Source: Azolla caroliniana
Lineage: Eukaryota > Polypodiophyta
DNA length: 64,000 bases
Assembly (NCBI GenBank): GCA_043228905.1
Contig: JBHGNT010000015.1
Location: forward strand, 15,624,001 to 15,688,000
Direction of reading: 5' to 3'
Shown here: positions 46,601 to 58,599 of the stretch, in pieces
How the letters are laid out: every line of letters starts with the position of its first letter
Position numbering within the stretch: position 1 is the first letter of the stretch
Program-made: the position numbers and the translations under genes
The notes under the pieces: generated by a model
What the model was told of the DNA's origin: nothing
The model's database searches: none
The model's input: the letters and a program-made list of their open reading frames with translations, nothing else

Positions 46601-49600
46601 TATATTAACATCAATTGGAGTGCGTGGCTGGGAGCCATACATCAACATAAAAGATGTTTAGAGCTAATTTAAGCAAACCCTAAAATAGGTAGATATTGTT
46701 TCCATAAGGAAGGTTTTTTAGAAACATAACCCCAAAGCAGATCCTCAATTTTGATTAATTTGTTCAGTATGTCCATCTGATTGTGGATGATTTGAAAAAC
46801 TCATGCTTAATTTAGTTCTAGCTTTCTAAAGACTTGTTTCCAAAATGTGCTAATGAACTTAGAATCTCGATTGCTCACAATATCGATCTGTAAGCCATTA
46901 AAGTGGAATAATGTGTCCGCACGTTGACAATTTTAATCTATCAAGCTTAGGATACATCTCAAAATGAAATTCCCAATGCCGTAACCAAGTGCAAATTGCT
47001 TCCTTCTTATATGGTGTCATGACAAATGAAGGTTCACCTTGTAGATTCCCTTCATTTTCTGAATCCTCATAGACATTATCGAAGCAGGATTCAAGATTTG
47101 TTGGAAGGTCATATTGAGGGCATTTTATAATTCAGTTAAGTATGCCTCCAATGAAAAATTAAATGAAGTGCTAGGTTGGACCAATTGCAGTTGGGATGGT
47201 TTGGTATCCTCATCCATGTGTGTGGCCATTTATTTAACACTGACAATCTAAACTAAAATATTACATGCAACAACTGATCTCAAAGAAAATTGTGTTTGAA
47301 TAATTGATGGCAAGAAAGAATAACCTAGAAATCATTTCATGTTTTACCCCTCTAGACATATGAGATGGTTTTCAAAGATCAGATAATTGTGGTAACACTA
47401 TTGGTGTTTTAAAAACCATAGAGGTGACATACAAGTTAATGCTTTCATTGATCCCTAGCTAAATTATTCATGGTGGCAGGCTCAACTACGGTTTTTACCC
47501 CTCTAGACATATGAGATGGTTTTCGAAGATCAAGTAACTGTGGTAACACTATGGTGTTTTAAAAACCACGGAGGTGACATATAAGTTAATGCTTTCCCTG
47601 ATCCCTATCTAAATTATTCATGGTGGCTCCTCGAGGCGCAACCACAGTTTATTACCATGAATGACACACACACACATCAAACAAGATTAAGAAATGCTTT
47701 GTTTGTAGCCACATGAGTGTTGTCGACTCTTTAATTCCCATAATGGAACCCTGACTTCCCCACACAAACTAAAACATTATGTCAAGCATTCGTGCATTAA
47801 GCATCCTAAAAGAAGTGCCATTTGGGCATGTCATAAAGTGGGTAACCTTTGGTTATCCAAATATGTAACTTGTATGTTGGGTATGTCGAAGGATGGGTGC
47901 ATTTGGGATAACCCAAGAGGCCAAAATGAATATCAACGGTAAAGAAAGTGACTACTATGGTTTGTAAGGACCCCTAATGGCCATGTCATCTGTGCCCTTA
48001 GATTCAAATCACAAATCAACCTACTCGTAAGTGCTAACTCTTTTTATTTGTATGTAAGAAAATGCATGCACATTTCTGATGTGTAATGCATCAATTCTCC
48101 AATGATTTTTGTTTTGTGCTTTTAAGCAACACTAATTTTAGTACTAAAATTATGTGTTTGTAATAAGGCGCATAATATTCTAAAACTTAATATGCACGTT
48201 ACTATTAAGATTTGAAAAATTCTATTATGTATTAATGCATTATAGTCACTAATGTATTTAAACGTTAATGTTCTTAATAACATATTATAAAGAAGTTATC
48301 ATAATAATAAATCATTATTATTGATGATTAAATGGATTAATTCATAACTATTAAACATTTAAATTTCATGATATAAAATAATAATCAATTGAATAAATTG
48401 TAAGATTAAATTGAAACAATTAAAGATAACGTAAGAAATCGCCATGGAATCAATGTAACAATAAAATAAAATAAAAATTAATTTCCATGCTAGTGTTTAG
48501 AATAGGAGAATTAGCCAAAAAAAGAAAGAAAAGAAAGAACTCGGTTTTTGCTCTTTTGCTTTCCTAAATCACGACATGAAACCTTATAGCTCACCCATGA
48601 TAATATCAATAACAAAGGAGAAAACAAATTATCAGCCTCGTTCTGATACCAAACGTCAAAGATAAGCTAATGATTAAGCAAACAACAAAAAATTAAAGAA
48701 ATTGAGATGGATCTTAAACATCATCAGCATCCCATACGACTAAACTGAATATTGCCTAAGACTGTACATGTACATTGGATGCAAATCCACTAAGCGCTAT
48801 TGTTTGAACAACATTCCAACAGAAATATTGGTCTTCTCCTAATGAGGTTAGCTACTCATTTTATACTTGCACCCTAGGTTCTCAGTACACTGCATGTACT
48901 TGCCCTTAAAACACTGGATTTTGCCCTTTCAAGGTTGTGCACGTAACATTAATGCTTCAAATTATTCATATTCTCACAGATCATGTGTTTTTGTTAGCAA
49001 AGTCTGTACATCATCTCCCCAATATTTATCATCAAGTTCTAGTCCTTGGGGAGAGAATGATTTAGAATCGACATCAAGATCTCGCTCTCGCATACCTTGA
49101 GTACTTTCTATGAACCCTGAATTGGTGCATGGAAACGAATCCTCTTCTAATTATTCATGATTCCTGATTACATTTGAAGCCATTTAGTTTTGGAAGCTTG
49201 CGTGGAACTTAATTTTCTTTTCTTTTCTTACTCGCAGATGATGAGTTTACATATACAGTTATAATCTTTGTCAGCTCTCACAGGCCATTATGATCTGCTA
49301 GAGACATTAAATATCCATGCACTTTCTGCAATCAAATAGAGTATTTAAACAGTTAAACTGAAGTTTAGTGATGGACTAACCTAAAACTTCTAAATGCAGT
49401 AGCTCTTCATTTGTGAATCCTAAGTACATAGTTATTCTTTTTTTGGCAATTGCCACTATATTGCATATTTTCTGTCTCAAACACGCAACATTGAGAATTA
49501 GGATACGTATAGTTATAAGAATTGGATTCTTGGAATACAAGATTCTCTTCAGAAGAATAGTCTCTTGAAGAGTAGCCTTAGTTTTGCCTTGGTCATGCTT

Positions 49601-52600
49601 CTATTGATTGCATTTTGTATTGGTTTATGTCCTAGGAAATTGTAATGACATGCTAAAAGTTCTGCTAATCATGTGAAATTCCTTTCATTGCAGGTTCAAA
49701 GTCATGCTATATGTTGATAGATGAAACACTTCAAGAAATTCATTGGTTCAAGGAGCAGTTTAGTTCTTGGTTTATTGGTGATTATGCATTGGAAGGTATG
49801 CATGTTTTCACTTTTATTATACATCTCACTTTCCATCCTTAATGCGTGATTGTCTTATCATACATAAAGCTATAAATGTTGGTAAAGAGAAGATAGCTTT
49901 ATGAACGCTAATTATCATTGCATGATATCTATTATGCATACAGAAAAACTTAATTATATCTTTATCTATAGCTTGGATTGCTCATTTTTCTCTTTAAAAT
50001 TTCATCTTATCCTGTTTTGACAGATGGCAGCCTTTATATGTCTACACCAATAGATCCAATCTTTTTACTTCTACCGATCCTTGATGAAGCTCGAATGAAG
50101 GTTTTCAATCGTAACATCCATATTTATTTCCATGTGTATTTTCCACATGTTCAAAGTGCTCTACATACTGTATAAATTTCAACAACCTTATGGCACTGAT
50201 TTTCTCAGGATCATGTTTGTTGGTTTTGATTTCCCTATTTAGGGTTTGTGCATTTGGTGTAATGAAAAGTGAAAGAATGCACTATCTTCCTGCCTTGTAA
50301 AGTTGTATCCTCAAAAGAAACTCTATTTATTTGTTTTTTTCCTCTTCGATGTTTTTTTATTATTATCTTGAATCTTTAGAAGTCTGCTTCAAAAGCATCT
50401 TCTTAACTAGGAGTCTGCATGCTCTTCAAAAACAAAAAAAAATTGTAAACCTCACTCACTAAGGCCATTATTCATCAGCATTATCGCCAGCCATCGTATG
50501 ATGCAATAAACTAGATCATCCAACATGAATAGATTGGAAGACTCACAACTTGTATCATCACTCTGGTCACTTTTCTTCTTCACTATTGTGTGCATTTGTT
50601 TCATCTGTCCAAGCCAATTCCCACAAGCTATCTTATTTGTTTGCTCTGTCCAAGAGAAACACCAAAAATATTCCCTTCACAAGTGGTATAAACGCTCTTT
50701 AGGATTTCTCTTTGGATAAAGCTCAAAAATGCAATGCAATAAGATATGATCCATCTGAAAAGCATATGCGGCACACTACTTTGATTTGTTTGCAAATCTT
50801 TCTTTAAATTACAACTTTTTCTCACTATCATTTGCTTGGGCCTTTTTCCATCTCCCATATCCATATCTGTTCTCATCTCTCATCCAAGTGCACTGTTCAT
50901 TCACTTCTTGATTTTGGGGAGCTTGATAGGGCTAATAAGCTGTACTATTCCTATTGTTTCTTTCTTTAGAAAGCGGATGACCTTGGAAAATTTAGGGCAT
51001 TGGAGGAAATTTTGTATGTCGATGGTTATCCTGGGTATTTAAGTCTTTCGCAGCTCCCACCTACTTTTCTTGATGTGGTCTGTGAAGTAAAAGGTACATG
51101 GATCTTTCTAGAAAATCATTTATATTTCTCGATTAGATTTTATGCTCAGAATCAATCTGTTTTTTGCAGAAGTTGGATCTTCAAAGTATTATAGGCTTGA
51201 TGATACTAAAGTTCTGTCTTGGCTTTGTTGTAAGGTGTGTCCATTCTAACATCTTCCTATTTATTTATTTTTTCAAAATTTTAAAAATCTGGAAAAAAGA
51301 TGTCCATTTTTGCAAGAAAAAATATTAAGGACTCACTGCATGATAATAATCACATTACGCTATGAAATCCTTAAATCTTTTGCGACCAAGATTTCTCACA
51401 AATTCTGGCTATTTCATTTTTTCGTTGCATTATAGAGCTCTAATTGTTTCTAGATAAGGAGGTAACGAATTGTATTTTTTCTATCAATTCATTTGAATGG
51501 TTGGAGCCTCTTAAACTGAATTAATTTGAATGGTTGTATTTTGTAAGACATTTTTTTTGCTCTTCTTGCTGGTTTACTGAAAGAAAAATCAAGCAAATCT
51601 TCTATACTTTCTATTGCAACTTCAAAAAAATGCATTATGCCTTGGAATCCTCAAACCTGTTATGACCAATATTTCTCGCAAATTCTAGTTATCTCATTCT
51701 TTTGTTCTGTTTTTGAGCTGTAATTGTTTTCTTCTAGGTAAGCCGATAATGGAATGTATTTTTACTAACAATTCATTTGAATGCTTGGATGAGGAATTCA
51801 TAGCATGAAACTCTTCAAGTTTAGAAAGTAGGGTTAATTTTTCAAAAATTTCCCAACATTGCATAGCTAATTTTTGGTAGATATTGGTTTTATTTATGTA
51901 ATTTAATGTAAAATTGGGTGTATTACTAAAAAGTTGTATAAATTGCTAAAATTTCTAAATATCCTTACAAAAATAGCCATTGGGTTATAACTAGCCGTTA
52001 ATGGTTTCACTGGTAACAACTTTCTTTCTCACATGGTGTAAACTACAAGTTCAAGACACAAGGTTTTCTATTGAGAGAAGTTTTGAGAGTCTTGTTTATT
52101 ATATCATGAGGTGCTAGAACAATAATGTGAAAAGACTCTTGACAAAGACATTCTGTCACATCTGATTTTGTTAGATCGGCTGAATCCAAAAGAAATTGGC
52201 AGTCAGATCCTTCTTAATATTTTTCTTTTTTGTGCGTGCCTTTGTTTGATGGCTTTTGTTAATGTCCTCAAAGATGAATTATGGTCAACGTTTAAATCTT
52301 GTCTTTTCATTGAACCCTTTCAATTACGGTATCTTGTTTTTTGCTTAATATGTTACTTGTTGCATGGTTACAATGATTGATTCTTCATATGATTTAATTT
52401 TTTTCACCTCAGGTGAAGCTTACTATGCATGGTTTGGATGCATTGGAGGGTTATAGTAGCATGTTGGAAGGAGCAAAGGGTAATAAGGCACAAGTATTTA
52501 GCTTATAAGAATATTTTCAAATGTTTAAAAGAAAAAGTTGCAATAATGAACTTCTTTGGCTCTCGTATGATTTTCTTTTTGTTATAACGTTACACTGTTG

Positions 52601-53133
52601 AAGTTGCAATGACACCATATATATACATATTCTTTTTTCAGAGGCTCATGCCATAGGATTGATCGGAGATTATTTAAAAGAATCACCATGGCTAGAGATG
52701 CTCTATAAACACTTTGGGTATTGCATACACCTAATTTAGTTCTATGTCTGTGTAATTTGAATATTCCATTTTCTTATTGACTATAGTACCTCTCAGTGTC
52801 TAGCTTTCATATGTATGAAAGAGATCAATGATGGTCATGTGCCTTTTTCTTTCCTTTTTTTTGCCAGTGTGGATTTACAAACATTGAAGAAATCATTTCC
52901 TGTTGATGCCAGTGATAGTTTTGATCCCAAGCCCAATATTGTAAGTATGGTAATTTCAAACAATTTCCATCTCATCGCCTGGCTTGATTTTGATTATATA
53001 CACACTAAGGATAATTATGCTCATGTAGATGAGAAAAGATGGAAATGTTGTGGCTGCGAAAACAAAGATGGCCAAAAAAGGAAATACAGTTGGTCTAAGG
53101 AAAGTTACTCAATTCTTTGCTCGTGAGCGCTGA
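43680..53133 (+). CDS. RNASEH2B: Ribonuclease H2 subunit B
   Basis: Ten exons: 43680-43812, 45491-45559, 49694-49795, 50024-50100, 50970-51093, 51170-51234, 52413-52479, 52642-52717, 52868-52940 and 53029-53133. All introns are GT..AG and every phase agrees; 891 nt encode 296 aa. Subunit B is a structural, non-catalytic part of the RNase H2 trimer, which removes ribonucleotides from DNA and degrades RNA:DNA hybrids in the nucleus. Family signatures are LLQLKHPKTGSKSCY and LQEIHWFKEQFSSWFIGDY (triple-barrel with subunit C). Also present are LYMSTPIDPIFLLLPIL, LEEILYVDGYPGY, VGSSKYYRLDDTKVLSWLCCK and the helical LIGDYLKESPWLEMLYKHFG. The C-terminus has KVTQFF, resembling a PCNA-interacting peptide. 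Exon 1 is the least certain part. Intron 2 (4.1 kb) contains a dead gypsy element. Confidence 0.93.
43703..43711 (+). promoter_or_regulatory. E2F-like site in RNASEH2B exon 1
   Basis: TTTCCCGCC fits the E2F consensus TTTSSCGC and lies 23 bp into the coding region. Its location inside the CDS weakens the case. Confidence 0.3.
44375..44800. repeat. About six copies of a 72-bp minisatellite in RNASEH2B intron 1
   Basis: The motif AGGATATGATGTTGCAA, followed by CATGCAAATGATGGGT-like sequence, recurs near 44430, 44500, 44570, 44646, 44700 and 44769, with degenerate spacers. The average period is about 70 bp. Confidence 0.85.
45953..46960 (-). pseudogene. Gypsy integrase C-terminal half with chromodomain-like end
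   Basis: On the minus strand are SDGHTEQINQ-type core sequence (about 46770), YGSQPRTPIDVN (about 46640) and HNHPIFHVSHLKELL (46310-46270). The segment ILDSKTKTLPSK with FRIKWLDRTIDNAIWEKE (46165-46085) is the chromodomain-like tail of chromovirus integrases. Stops interrupt all but the last about 150 codons (46402-45953). Confidence 0.8.
46014..46030 (-). other. Polypurine tract of the intronic gypsy element
   Basis: The minus strand reads CTAAAGGAGGGGAGTAA directly before TGTTATGTGCAC, the start of the 3' LTR. Confidence 0.8.
47340..47640. repeat. About 150-bp tandem duplication inside the intronic gypsy element
   Basis: CCCCTCTAGACATATGAGAT and AATTATTCATGGTGGC each occur twice about 150 bp apart, with few differences. 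Confidence 0.85.
48639..48651 (-). other. Primer binding site of the intronic gypsy element
   Basis: The minus strand reads TGGTATCAGAAC two to three bases after the end of the right LTR, matching an initiator-Met tRNA primer. Confidence 0.75.
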
Positions 53134-53921
53134 TTATTTTATTTCTTCCTCCTTGTTCATGGTGCGTGAACCAATGGATGTAAAATATAAATTTTGATGA
53201 ACCAGACCGAAACATTTTCACATGAGCATTTTGATTCAAGAAAACGGGGTACATTTTCAAATGAGAACAAAGGTGTTTCATGTGCAATTCAGACTGACTA
53301 CAAATGATTTGTACTGTCTTTTCTTGGTCAGCATTTCTTAGCGAGTGCGTTTTTTATGATTTATGCAAGAGTGACAAATTAGCACTACATCATAAAATCA
53401 GTGCTTACATGAGTTAAATGATGAAGTATTTGTAGGGTTACGATGAAAAGGGTTTAGAAAGAAAAATGCTTCAGAAGAAAAAATTAGCCATGTGGGGTTT
53501 TAAATATGGTAATTTATGAGATATTGCAAAAATGGAAGATGCCTATTAAAAACATGGTGTGGCCTTTACAATTCTGAATCGAAATTGATTAAAAGATACA
53601 CATTACAGACATTTTATGAAATCTTTCTACTAAATCGAATTTCATTTCATCATTGGTGATAAAATATGGATAACACTGTTTTTACAAAATGCAGACAATT
53701 GGAATGCCAATCAATTTAGAGCAAGATAGGGTGAATGTAATTTGTAGAGAGGAGCTTGGTGCAAGCAGCATAATCATGTTCTTGTGAAAGTTTAACCAGA
53801 AAAATACCCTTGAGTAGACATTATGTGTAGTTAAATAAATGGAGAGTTTATTAACATAATTGAATGAAAAGCTAACATGGAATTGTAGACAACTATTTTA
53901 TTTATGCTCTTCAATAACTAG
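53134..53921. other. Spacer downstream of RNASEH2B
   Basis: AT-rich 3' flank of the gene, with no further gene recognised. Confidence 0.4.
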
Positions 53922-54065
53922 TAACAATTGTCAATGGTTTGATTCGAGCGTGTCAAACTCAAGCCATTTAAAAATAATGAAACTTAAACTGAACTGAACC
54001 GTTTTAAACCATTAAGTTGTTATGCGGTGGTTTTGCAGTTCGGTTTGATTTGTTGCCGGTTGCTA
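53922..54065. mobile_element. 144-bp hAT-like MITE of the ACCGAACC family
   Basis: It begins TAACAATTGTCAATGGTTTG and ends with the inverse of TAGCAACCGGCAACAAATC. The flanks ATAACTAG (53914-53921) and AGAACTAG (54066-54073) are a 7/8 target duplication. The interior is ACTGAACTGAACCG-like. Confidence 0.8.
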
Positions 54066-54073
54066 AGAACTAG

Positions 54074-56995
54074 TGCCATGCTTGTAATATTTGAAAACAT
54101 TATGTCCAATAATACATGATTCTTAGTGGAGTCTCTTAGAAAACACCATATTTAAGCTAATAAGGGAATGTTATCATGCCTAGATTTGTCATCATGTTAA
54201 GACAAGGATGAAGCAACCACAATAGGGAGAATTTGCACTAAGTTACACAATTGTGATGAGTTTTTGTATAAGACATTGGATAATTGCCACACCTTCCTCG
54301 AGGTGTGAACAACCAAAGTTTCTCCTTTGTTTTCAATTATAATGATGTGTAGGGTATCTTCAAAGTAATCATACAATAATTGGTCTTTATTAGATGGAAT
54401 AAAAGTCAGAAAGAGTTTTTAACATAAAACAAGAAGGTTTTGCACAATTGTGCACTTTTCTTTGCTTGTGTATCCAAATGCAATCTCCACATTGTATTTT
54501 GAAAGCGTTTTCTTGTCTTCTCTTTGCTTGATCAATCTTGCTCACCAATTCTCATGGGAAGATCAGGTGGCACTATGAGCATAAACCATGGTACCATGTC
54601 CACCCTATTTCTTTTTGTCTTGGGAGTGTCTTGGCACATCTTATTGGCTTTCTCAAGTTTGATCCTTGCCATGGGCTAGGCCCCATACCAAAGATCACCA
54701 TTAGTATCTTGTGGGATGCTAAAAAGATATCTATCTCAATTGCTTGTGCTTGATGAGCTTCCCCTTATGCCTCCTCTAATGGTCTTCCTTGTGCATTGGG
54801 CTTCCTTTAGGCTTTGGTTATGCTAGGTTTTAGGCTTTAGCCCTTCCTTTTCCCCTCCTTGCTTGGTTTTAGATTCATTCTTGCTTTGAAATGGCATTGG
54901 TCCATAATCTTTCTTGTGTTTCCTTCTTGATGGCTTGGTTCATGTGCATTGTCATAACAAATTTACTAAACATGCACACCATCTTTCTCTATTTACTAGC
55001 ATTTAAGTTTTATCCAAAACTTGCATTCCCATAAGGAAACATTGTAACCTAAAATTTATCCTTAAGTTTTCAAAACAATTAATAAACTACTTAAAATTTC
55101 CTATAAACTATCATCTATAGAGTGATGATTTAGTAGTATATTAGATGTTTGTAGTACCTTCATTATTAATTTACCACTAAATAGATACTTGGGTTGACTT
55201 GCATTTTGTGAAGTTTGTTGTCAACAATTCGATACATTATGCTACCTTGCAAACTCTATTATTCCCAAACAACACACTCTAGTATTTGTTAGATGTAGTT
55301 AATGATCCACCTCAACCCAAGTTGTTATTTTTAGAGTGCACATTTTGTGATAGCTTTCCAAACGAGGGTAGCTATTGTGCCAACCCAATCATAGGGGTCG
55401 ATGAGGTGTCAATGTGGGAGACTGTATATGAGTTGGCCATAATGTATTTAGGAAAGGGGAAAGTAGGGTAACCCGATTGACTAGTAATGCCGACTAGAAG
55501 AATATTATTTGCTGGTAGGTGAAGATTGTACTTAGTGTTGACATAAAAATCATATGGTTTGATGAGGTGTCAATGTGGGAAACTGTAGAGGAGTAAGATA
55601 TAATGTATTTAGGAAAGAGGAAGTAGGGCAATCCAATTAACTAGAAGAATACTTTTTGCTGGCAGGTTAAGACGTACTTAGTCTTGACATATATGCTAGT
55701 GACTTTAAGATTATCGAACACTAACTTGAATTTAGGAAGGTAGATAATATTAAATGATAAGTCAATTGACAAAAAAGGAATATCCCCACTATTGTCAACT
55801 GCCTCGCCAATAAGAGAAAACACAAAATATCTACCCTATTTGAACTTTCTCTTACACTTAATTGTTGTGACAATTATATGTGTAAACTAAGTTTAGAGAT
55901 CGGATTCCATGTAAGCTCCAATTAGGTGTGAGCGCACACGAGGACTACCATTGTGAGCTACACTCATACGTAATAGAAAGTTTGTATTTAGACAAAGACA
56001 TCTATGTGAGTTTAACTCTATATGCACATTGCCTACCTAGTCGATTCTCAATATTCATAACAATATTCTTCTTATACATAGGTCATCATCCTTGTTAGAC
56101 TACTATCAACTGGAAGCTATTCAAATTGAGGTTTTCCACCATTCTTCACTAGAGGTAATTAAGTTTTGCGTTAGTGATAATGTTTGTGCAAAGCTAGGGG
56201 TAGTACATGTAGAAAAGTTATAGTATCACAAAGCCTTTCTCATTCAATGCTAAATTTGGCTAATGCATTCAAAACCAATCTTGTACTTATTGTATATAAA
56301 TAGAGATTTTTTTGTATTTGTTATTCAATATTATGCTTCTCCCGCCACACAATATTTTATGTATTTAGGGTTCTATGGAAAATTTTTGCAAAATTACCTT
56401 TGGACCATCTTGAGATGAACTCTATGATATACATCACCCACCTTTGTCTTAAGATCCAACTATGTCTTAACATGACAATGACTTTGAATGTTTATGACAA
56501 TGACTTTGAATGTTTTCTGTGCAAGGAGGGCAATGAGGTATCTTGAGCCAAGACCTCGGGCAAATGTTTAGGTAAAAGTTTTCCATATGATTTATGTTTG
56601 CATATCAATATGAAATGATGCCCTATGATGACGATCCATGCCATGAAATAGTACGTAAAAGGCTATGCCTCCATTATTATCATACACACCTCATGTGTAA
56701 AACAAACATCCAAGAGGCATGGATATTAAATGAGAGGATACTACTCAATTAACAATGTGGAAGTTGTAGTAATGTGGTAATGGACACCACAAAGAAACAT
56801 TACATGTTGTGATATCATAGAAATGGTTATAAACTTATACCTAAAACACATATTCCATGGATCCAATCTTAGACTTGTGTAAAAAGGAGATGAATACATA
56901 AGGCATAATAAGTAGGCAAAGAAAAAGCAAAATGTATACATGTATGTTTTATAAGCTCTTGAACCAAGGGTGTCAATGAGACAATTATATATAAC
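54074..56995. other. Intergenic stretch with a local duplication
   Basis: No gene was recognised. An imperfect duplication (about 55396-55540 and 55558-55690, about 162 bp apart) shares GATGAGGTGTCAATGTGGGA and TAATGTATTTAGGAAAG. Confidence 0.5.
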
Positions 56996-56999
56996 ATGG

Positions 57000-57182
57000 A
57001 GAGGACGCCTTACCTGACCAAAAGCAGTTGGCTGGCAGCCTCGTAAGGGTGGTTTGATGCCTTGAGCATCGTGAGCAAGATAGATAAGAGCACTACTTTG
57101 ATTCCAAGGTGGGTCTAATGGACACTTGGGATGGTACCTACCATTCATCATGGTGACATTCATTATAGATTTGCCTATATGT

Positions 57183-57213
<31 letters not shown>

Positions 57214-57440
57214 TGTAGAGGACGCCTTACCTGACCAGAAGTAGTTGGATGGTGGCCTAGTAAGGGTGGTTTGATGCCTTGAGCATAGTAAGCTAGATTG
57301 ATAAGAGCACTACTTTGATTCCAAGGTGGGTCTAGTGGACACTTGGGATGGTGGTGGTGATGGTACCTACCATTCATCATGGTGACATTCATTATAGATT
57401 TGCCTATATGTATACACACACACACACACACATGTATATA
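57000..57440. repeat. 217-bp tandem duplication with internal (CA)n
   Basis: GAGGACGCCTTACCTGACCA starts both units (near 57000 and 57217). Both contain TTGATTCCAAGGTGGGTCTA and end in TTGCCTATATGTA followed by (CA)n. The CA run thus marks each unit end. Confidence 0.95.
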
Positions 57441-57544
57441 TGTATGTATTATGACATTTGTATGGCAAGAAGCTACTAATATGCGTATTAATAACAGTGA
57501 TGATGATTATAGAACATTGGGCAACAACATTTTATGTACAAGCA

Positions 57545-57720
57545 CATGTATATATATGTATGTATGTGTGATTTGAATTTTGGTAGCTAATAGACACGTC
57601 GGTATGTATGTATGTGTGTGTGTATATGTTTGTATGTATGTATGTATCTAGTATGTATGTATGTATGTATGTATGTGTGTGTGTGTATATGTATGTACGT
57701 ACGTGTGCATGCATGCATTG
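57545..57720. repeat. TATG/TG microsatellite block
   Basis: (TATG)n and (TG)n runs; predicted His/Thr/Tyr-rich peptides are artefacts. Confidence 0.9.
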
Positions 57721-57905
57721 CTAAAGTGATGATGATTACATACTTATTATGTATTTCTCTATTATTTCTTTTTGTTTTTCAGTAAATAAATCCTTCCCTG
57801 ATATTATTTATATTCGGGTGTTTAAATTAATTTTCTAATTTGTTTATTATTTTTATTTTCTAGCATTATGCGCAGTGGTGGGACCGATCGCCACCCCACC
57901 TGCGA

Positions 57906-57913
57906 TGACGTCA
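57906..57913. promoter_or_regulatory. bZIP-type palindrome TGACGTCA
   Basis: A perfect TGACGTCA (bZIP/TGA-factor type) lies in an unusually GC-rich patch (57870-57960) about 690 bp upstream of the unknown gene. A TGACG-like half site (GGCGTCATG) follows 20 bp on. Function is inferred only. Confidence 0.35.
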
Positions 57914-57984
57914 TTGCGCGGCCTTGCTGGCGTCATGCCATCATTACGGAATCAAAAGCATCGTTTGGTTAGAAGATTCCGAAG

Positions 57985-58087
57985 GTGATTAACGTTTAAT
58001 CACCTGCTCTTAATCGCGGGATCAGCATGTGATTAGCGCCTAATCACCTCGTCATAATCATGCCAACTGCACGTGATTAGCGCTGAT
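57985..58087. promoter_or_regulatory. 44-bp periodic array of GTGATTA palindromes
   Basis: Near-palindromes GTGATTAACGTTTAATCAC (57985-58003) and GTGATTAGCGCCTAATCAC (58029-58047), then a half unit GTGATTAGCGC (58073-58083), start exactly 44 bp apart. The spacers also share TAATC and GCA(T/C). The array lies about 510-615 bp upstream of the unknown gene's start codon. ATTA/TAAT cores suit homeodomain-type factors, but no factor can be named. Confidence 0.6.
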
Positions 58088-58139
58088 ATACTGTCACAAA
58101 TTTCCTTGCAAAGAAGAAAGTGCCAGCTGGCGCCATACA

Positions 58140-58200
58140 TAGCAGCAGCAGCAGAAGAAGAAGAAGAAGAAGAAGAAGAAGAAGCAGAAGAAGAAAGAAG
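58140..58200. repeat. (AGC)n(AGA)n trinucleotide repeat
   Basis: Four to five AGC and about fifteen AGA units lie upstream of the unknown gene; a complementary TTC run lies at 58268-58302. Confidence 0.95.
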
Positions 58201-58221
58201 CAAGGAACGTGAAGGCCAGCT

Positions 58222-58266
58222 ATGGCGGGGCTTCTGATCAACGCGCTACTGATCCATCGTAATTAG
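58222..58266 (+). CDS. Possible upstream ORF, 14 codons
   Basis: ATGGCG...AATTAG encodes MAGLLINALLIHRN. It lies in the likely leader of the unknown gene. A second, 8-codon uORF starts at 58462 (MVFIYPYK). Whether the transcript covers them is unknown. Confidence 0.25.
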   Translation: MAGLLINALLIHRN

Positions 58267-58599
58267 CTTCTTCTTCCTTCTTCCTTCTTCTTCTTCTTCT
58301 TTTCTGTTTCCAGGATTCCATCGCAGAACTTCCCTCGACTGATAACGCCAAAAACTGCGATCTTCTTTCCGATCCAAAGAACGCAAAGAAGCAGCAGAAC
58401 GTAAAAGAAAGACGCAGAAGCCACGGCTGCTTAGCTGTGGAAAGTTCGAGCACAAAGTTCCATGGTTTTTATATATCCGTATAAGTAGCTTCTTCTTCTG
58501 CAGTTAAATTAGTGTCAGCTGAAGTTGCAAAATAATATCTTATATACGCCATAGCTGATCAGCATTAGTAACTTCAGGAACGCAAGGATTCCTTCCGCT

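Larger units (their letters stand above)
45646..48948 (-). mobile_element. Decayed Ty3/gypsy element in RNASEH2B intron 2
   Basis: LTR copies lie at 45646-46013 and 48654-48948, sharing AATGATTAAGCAA, GATCTTAAACATCATC.GCATCCCATAC and the common end GTTGTGCAC(A/G)TAACA. The right copy is followed inward by a PBS (minus strand TGGTATCAGAAC). The left copy is preceded by a polypurine tract. The flanks TTAGT and TTAAT are a 4/5 target duplication. The only coding remnant is integrase. At 3.3 kb it has lost most of gag-pol. Confidence 0.85.
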
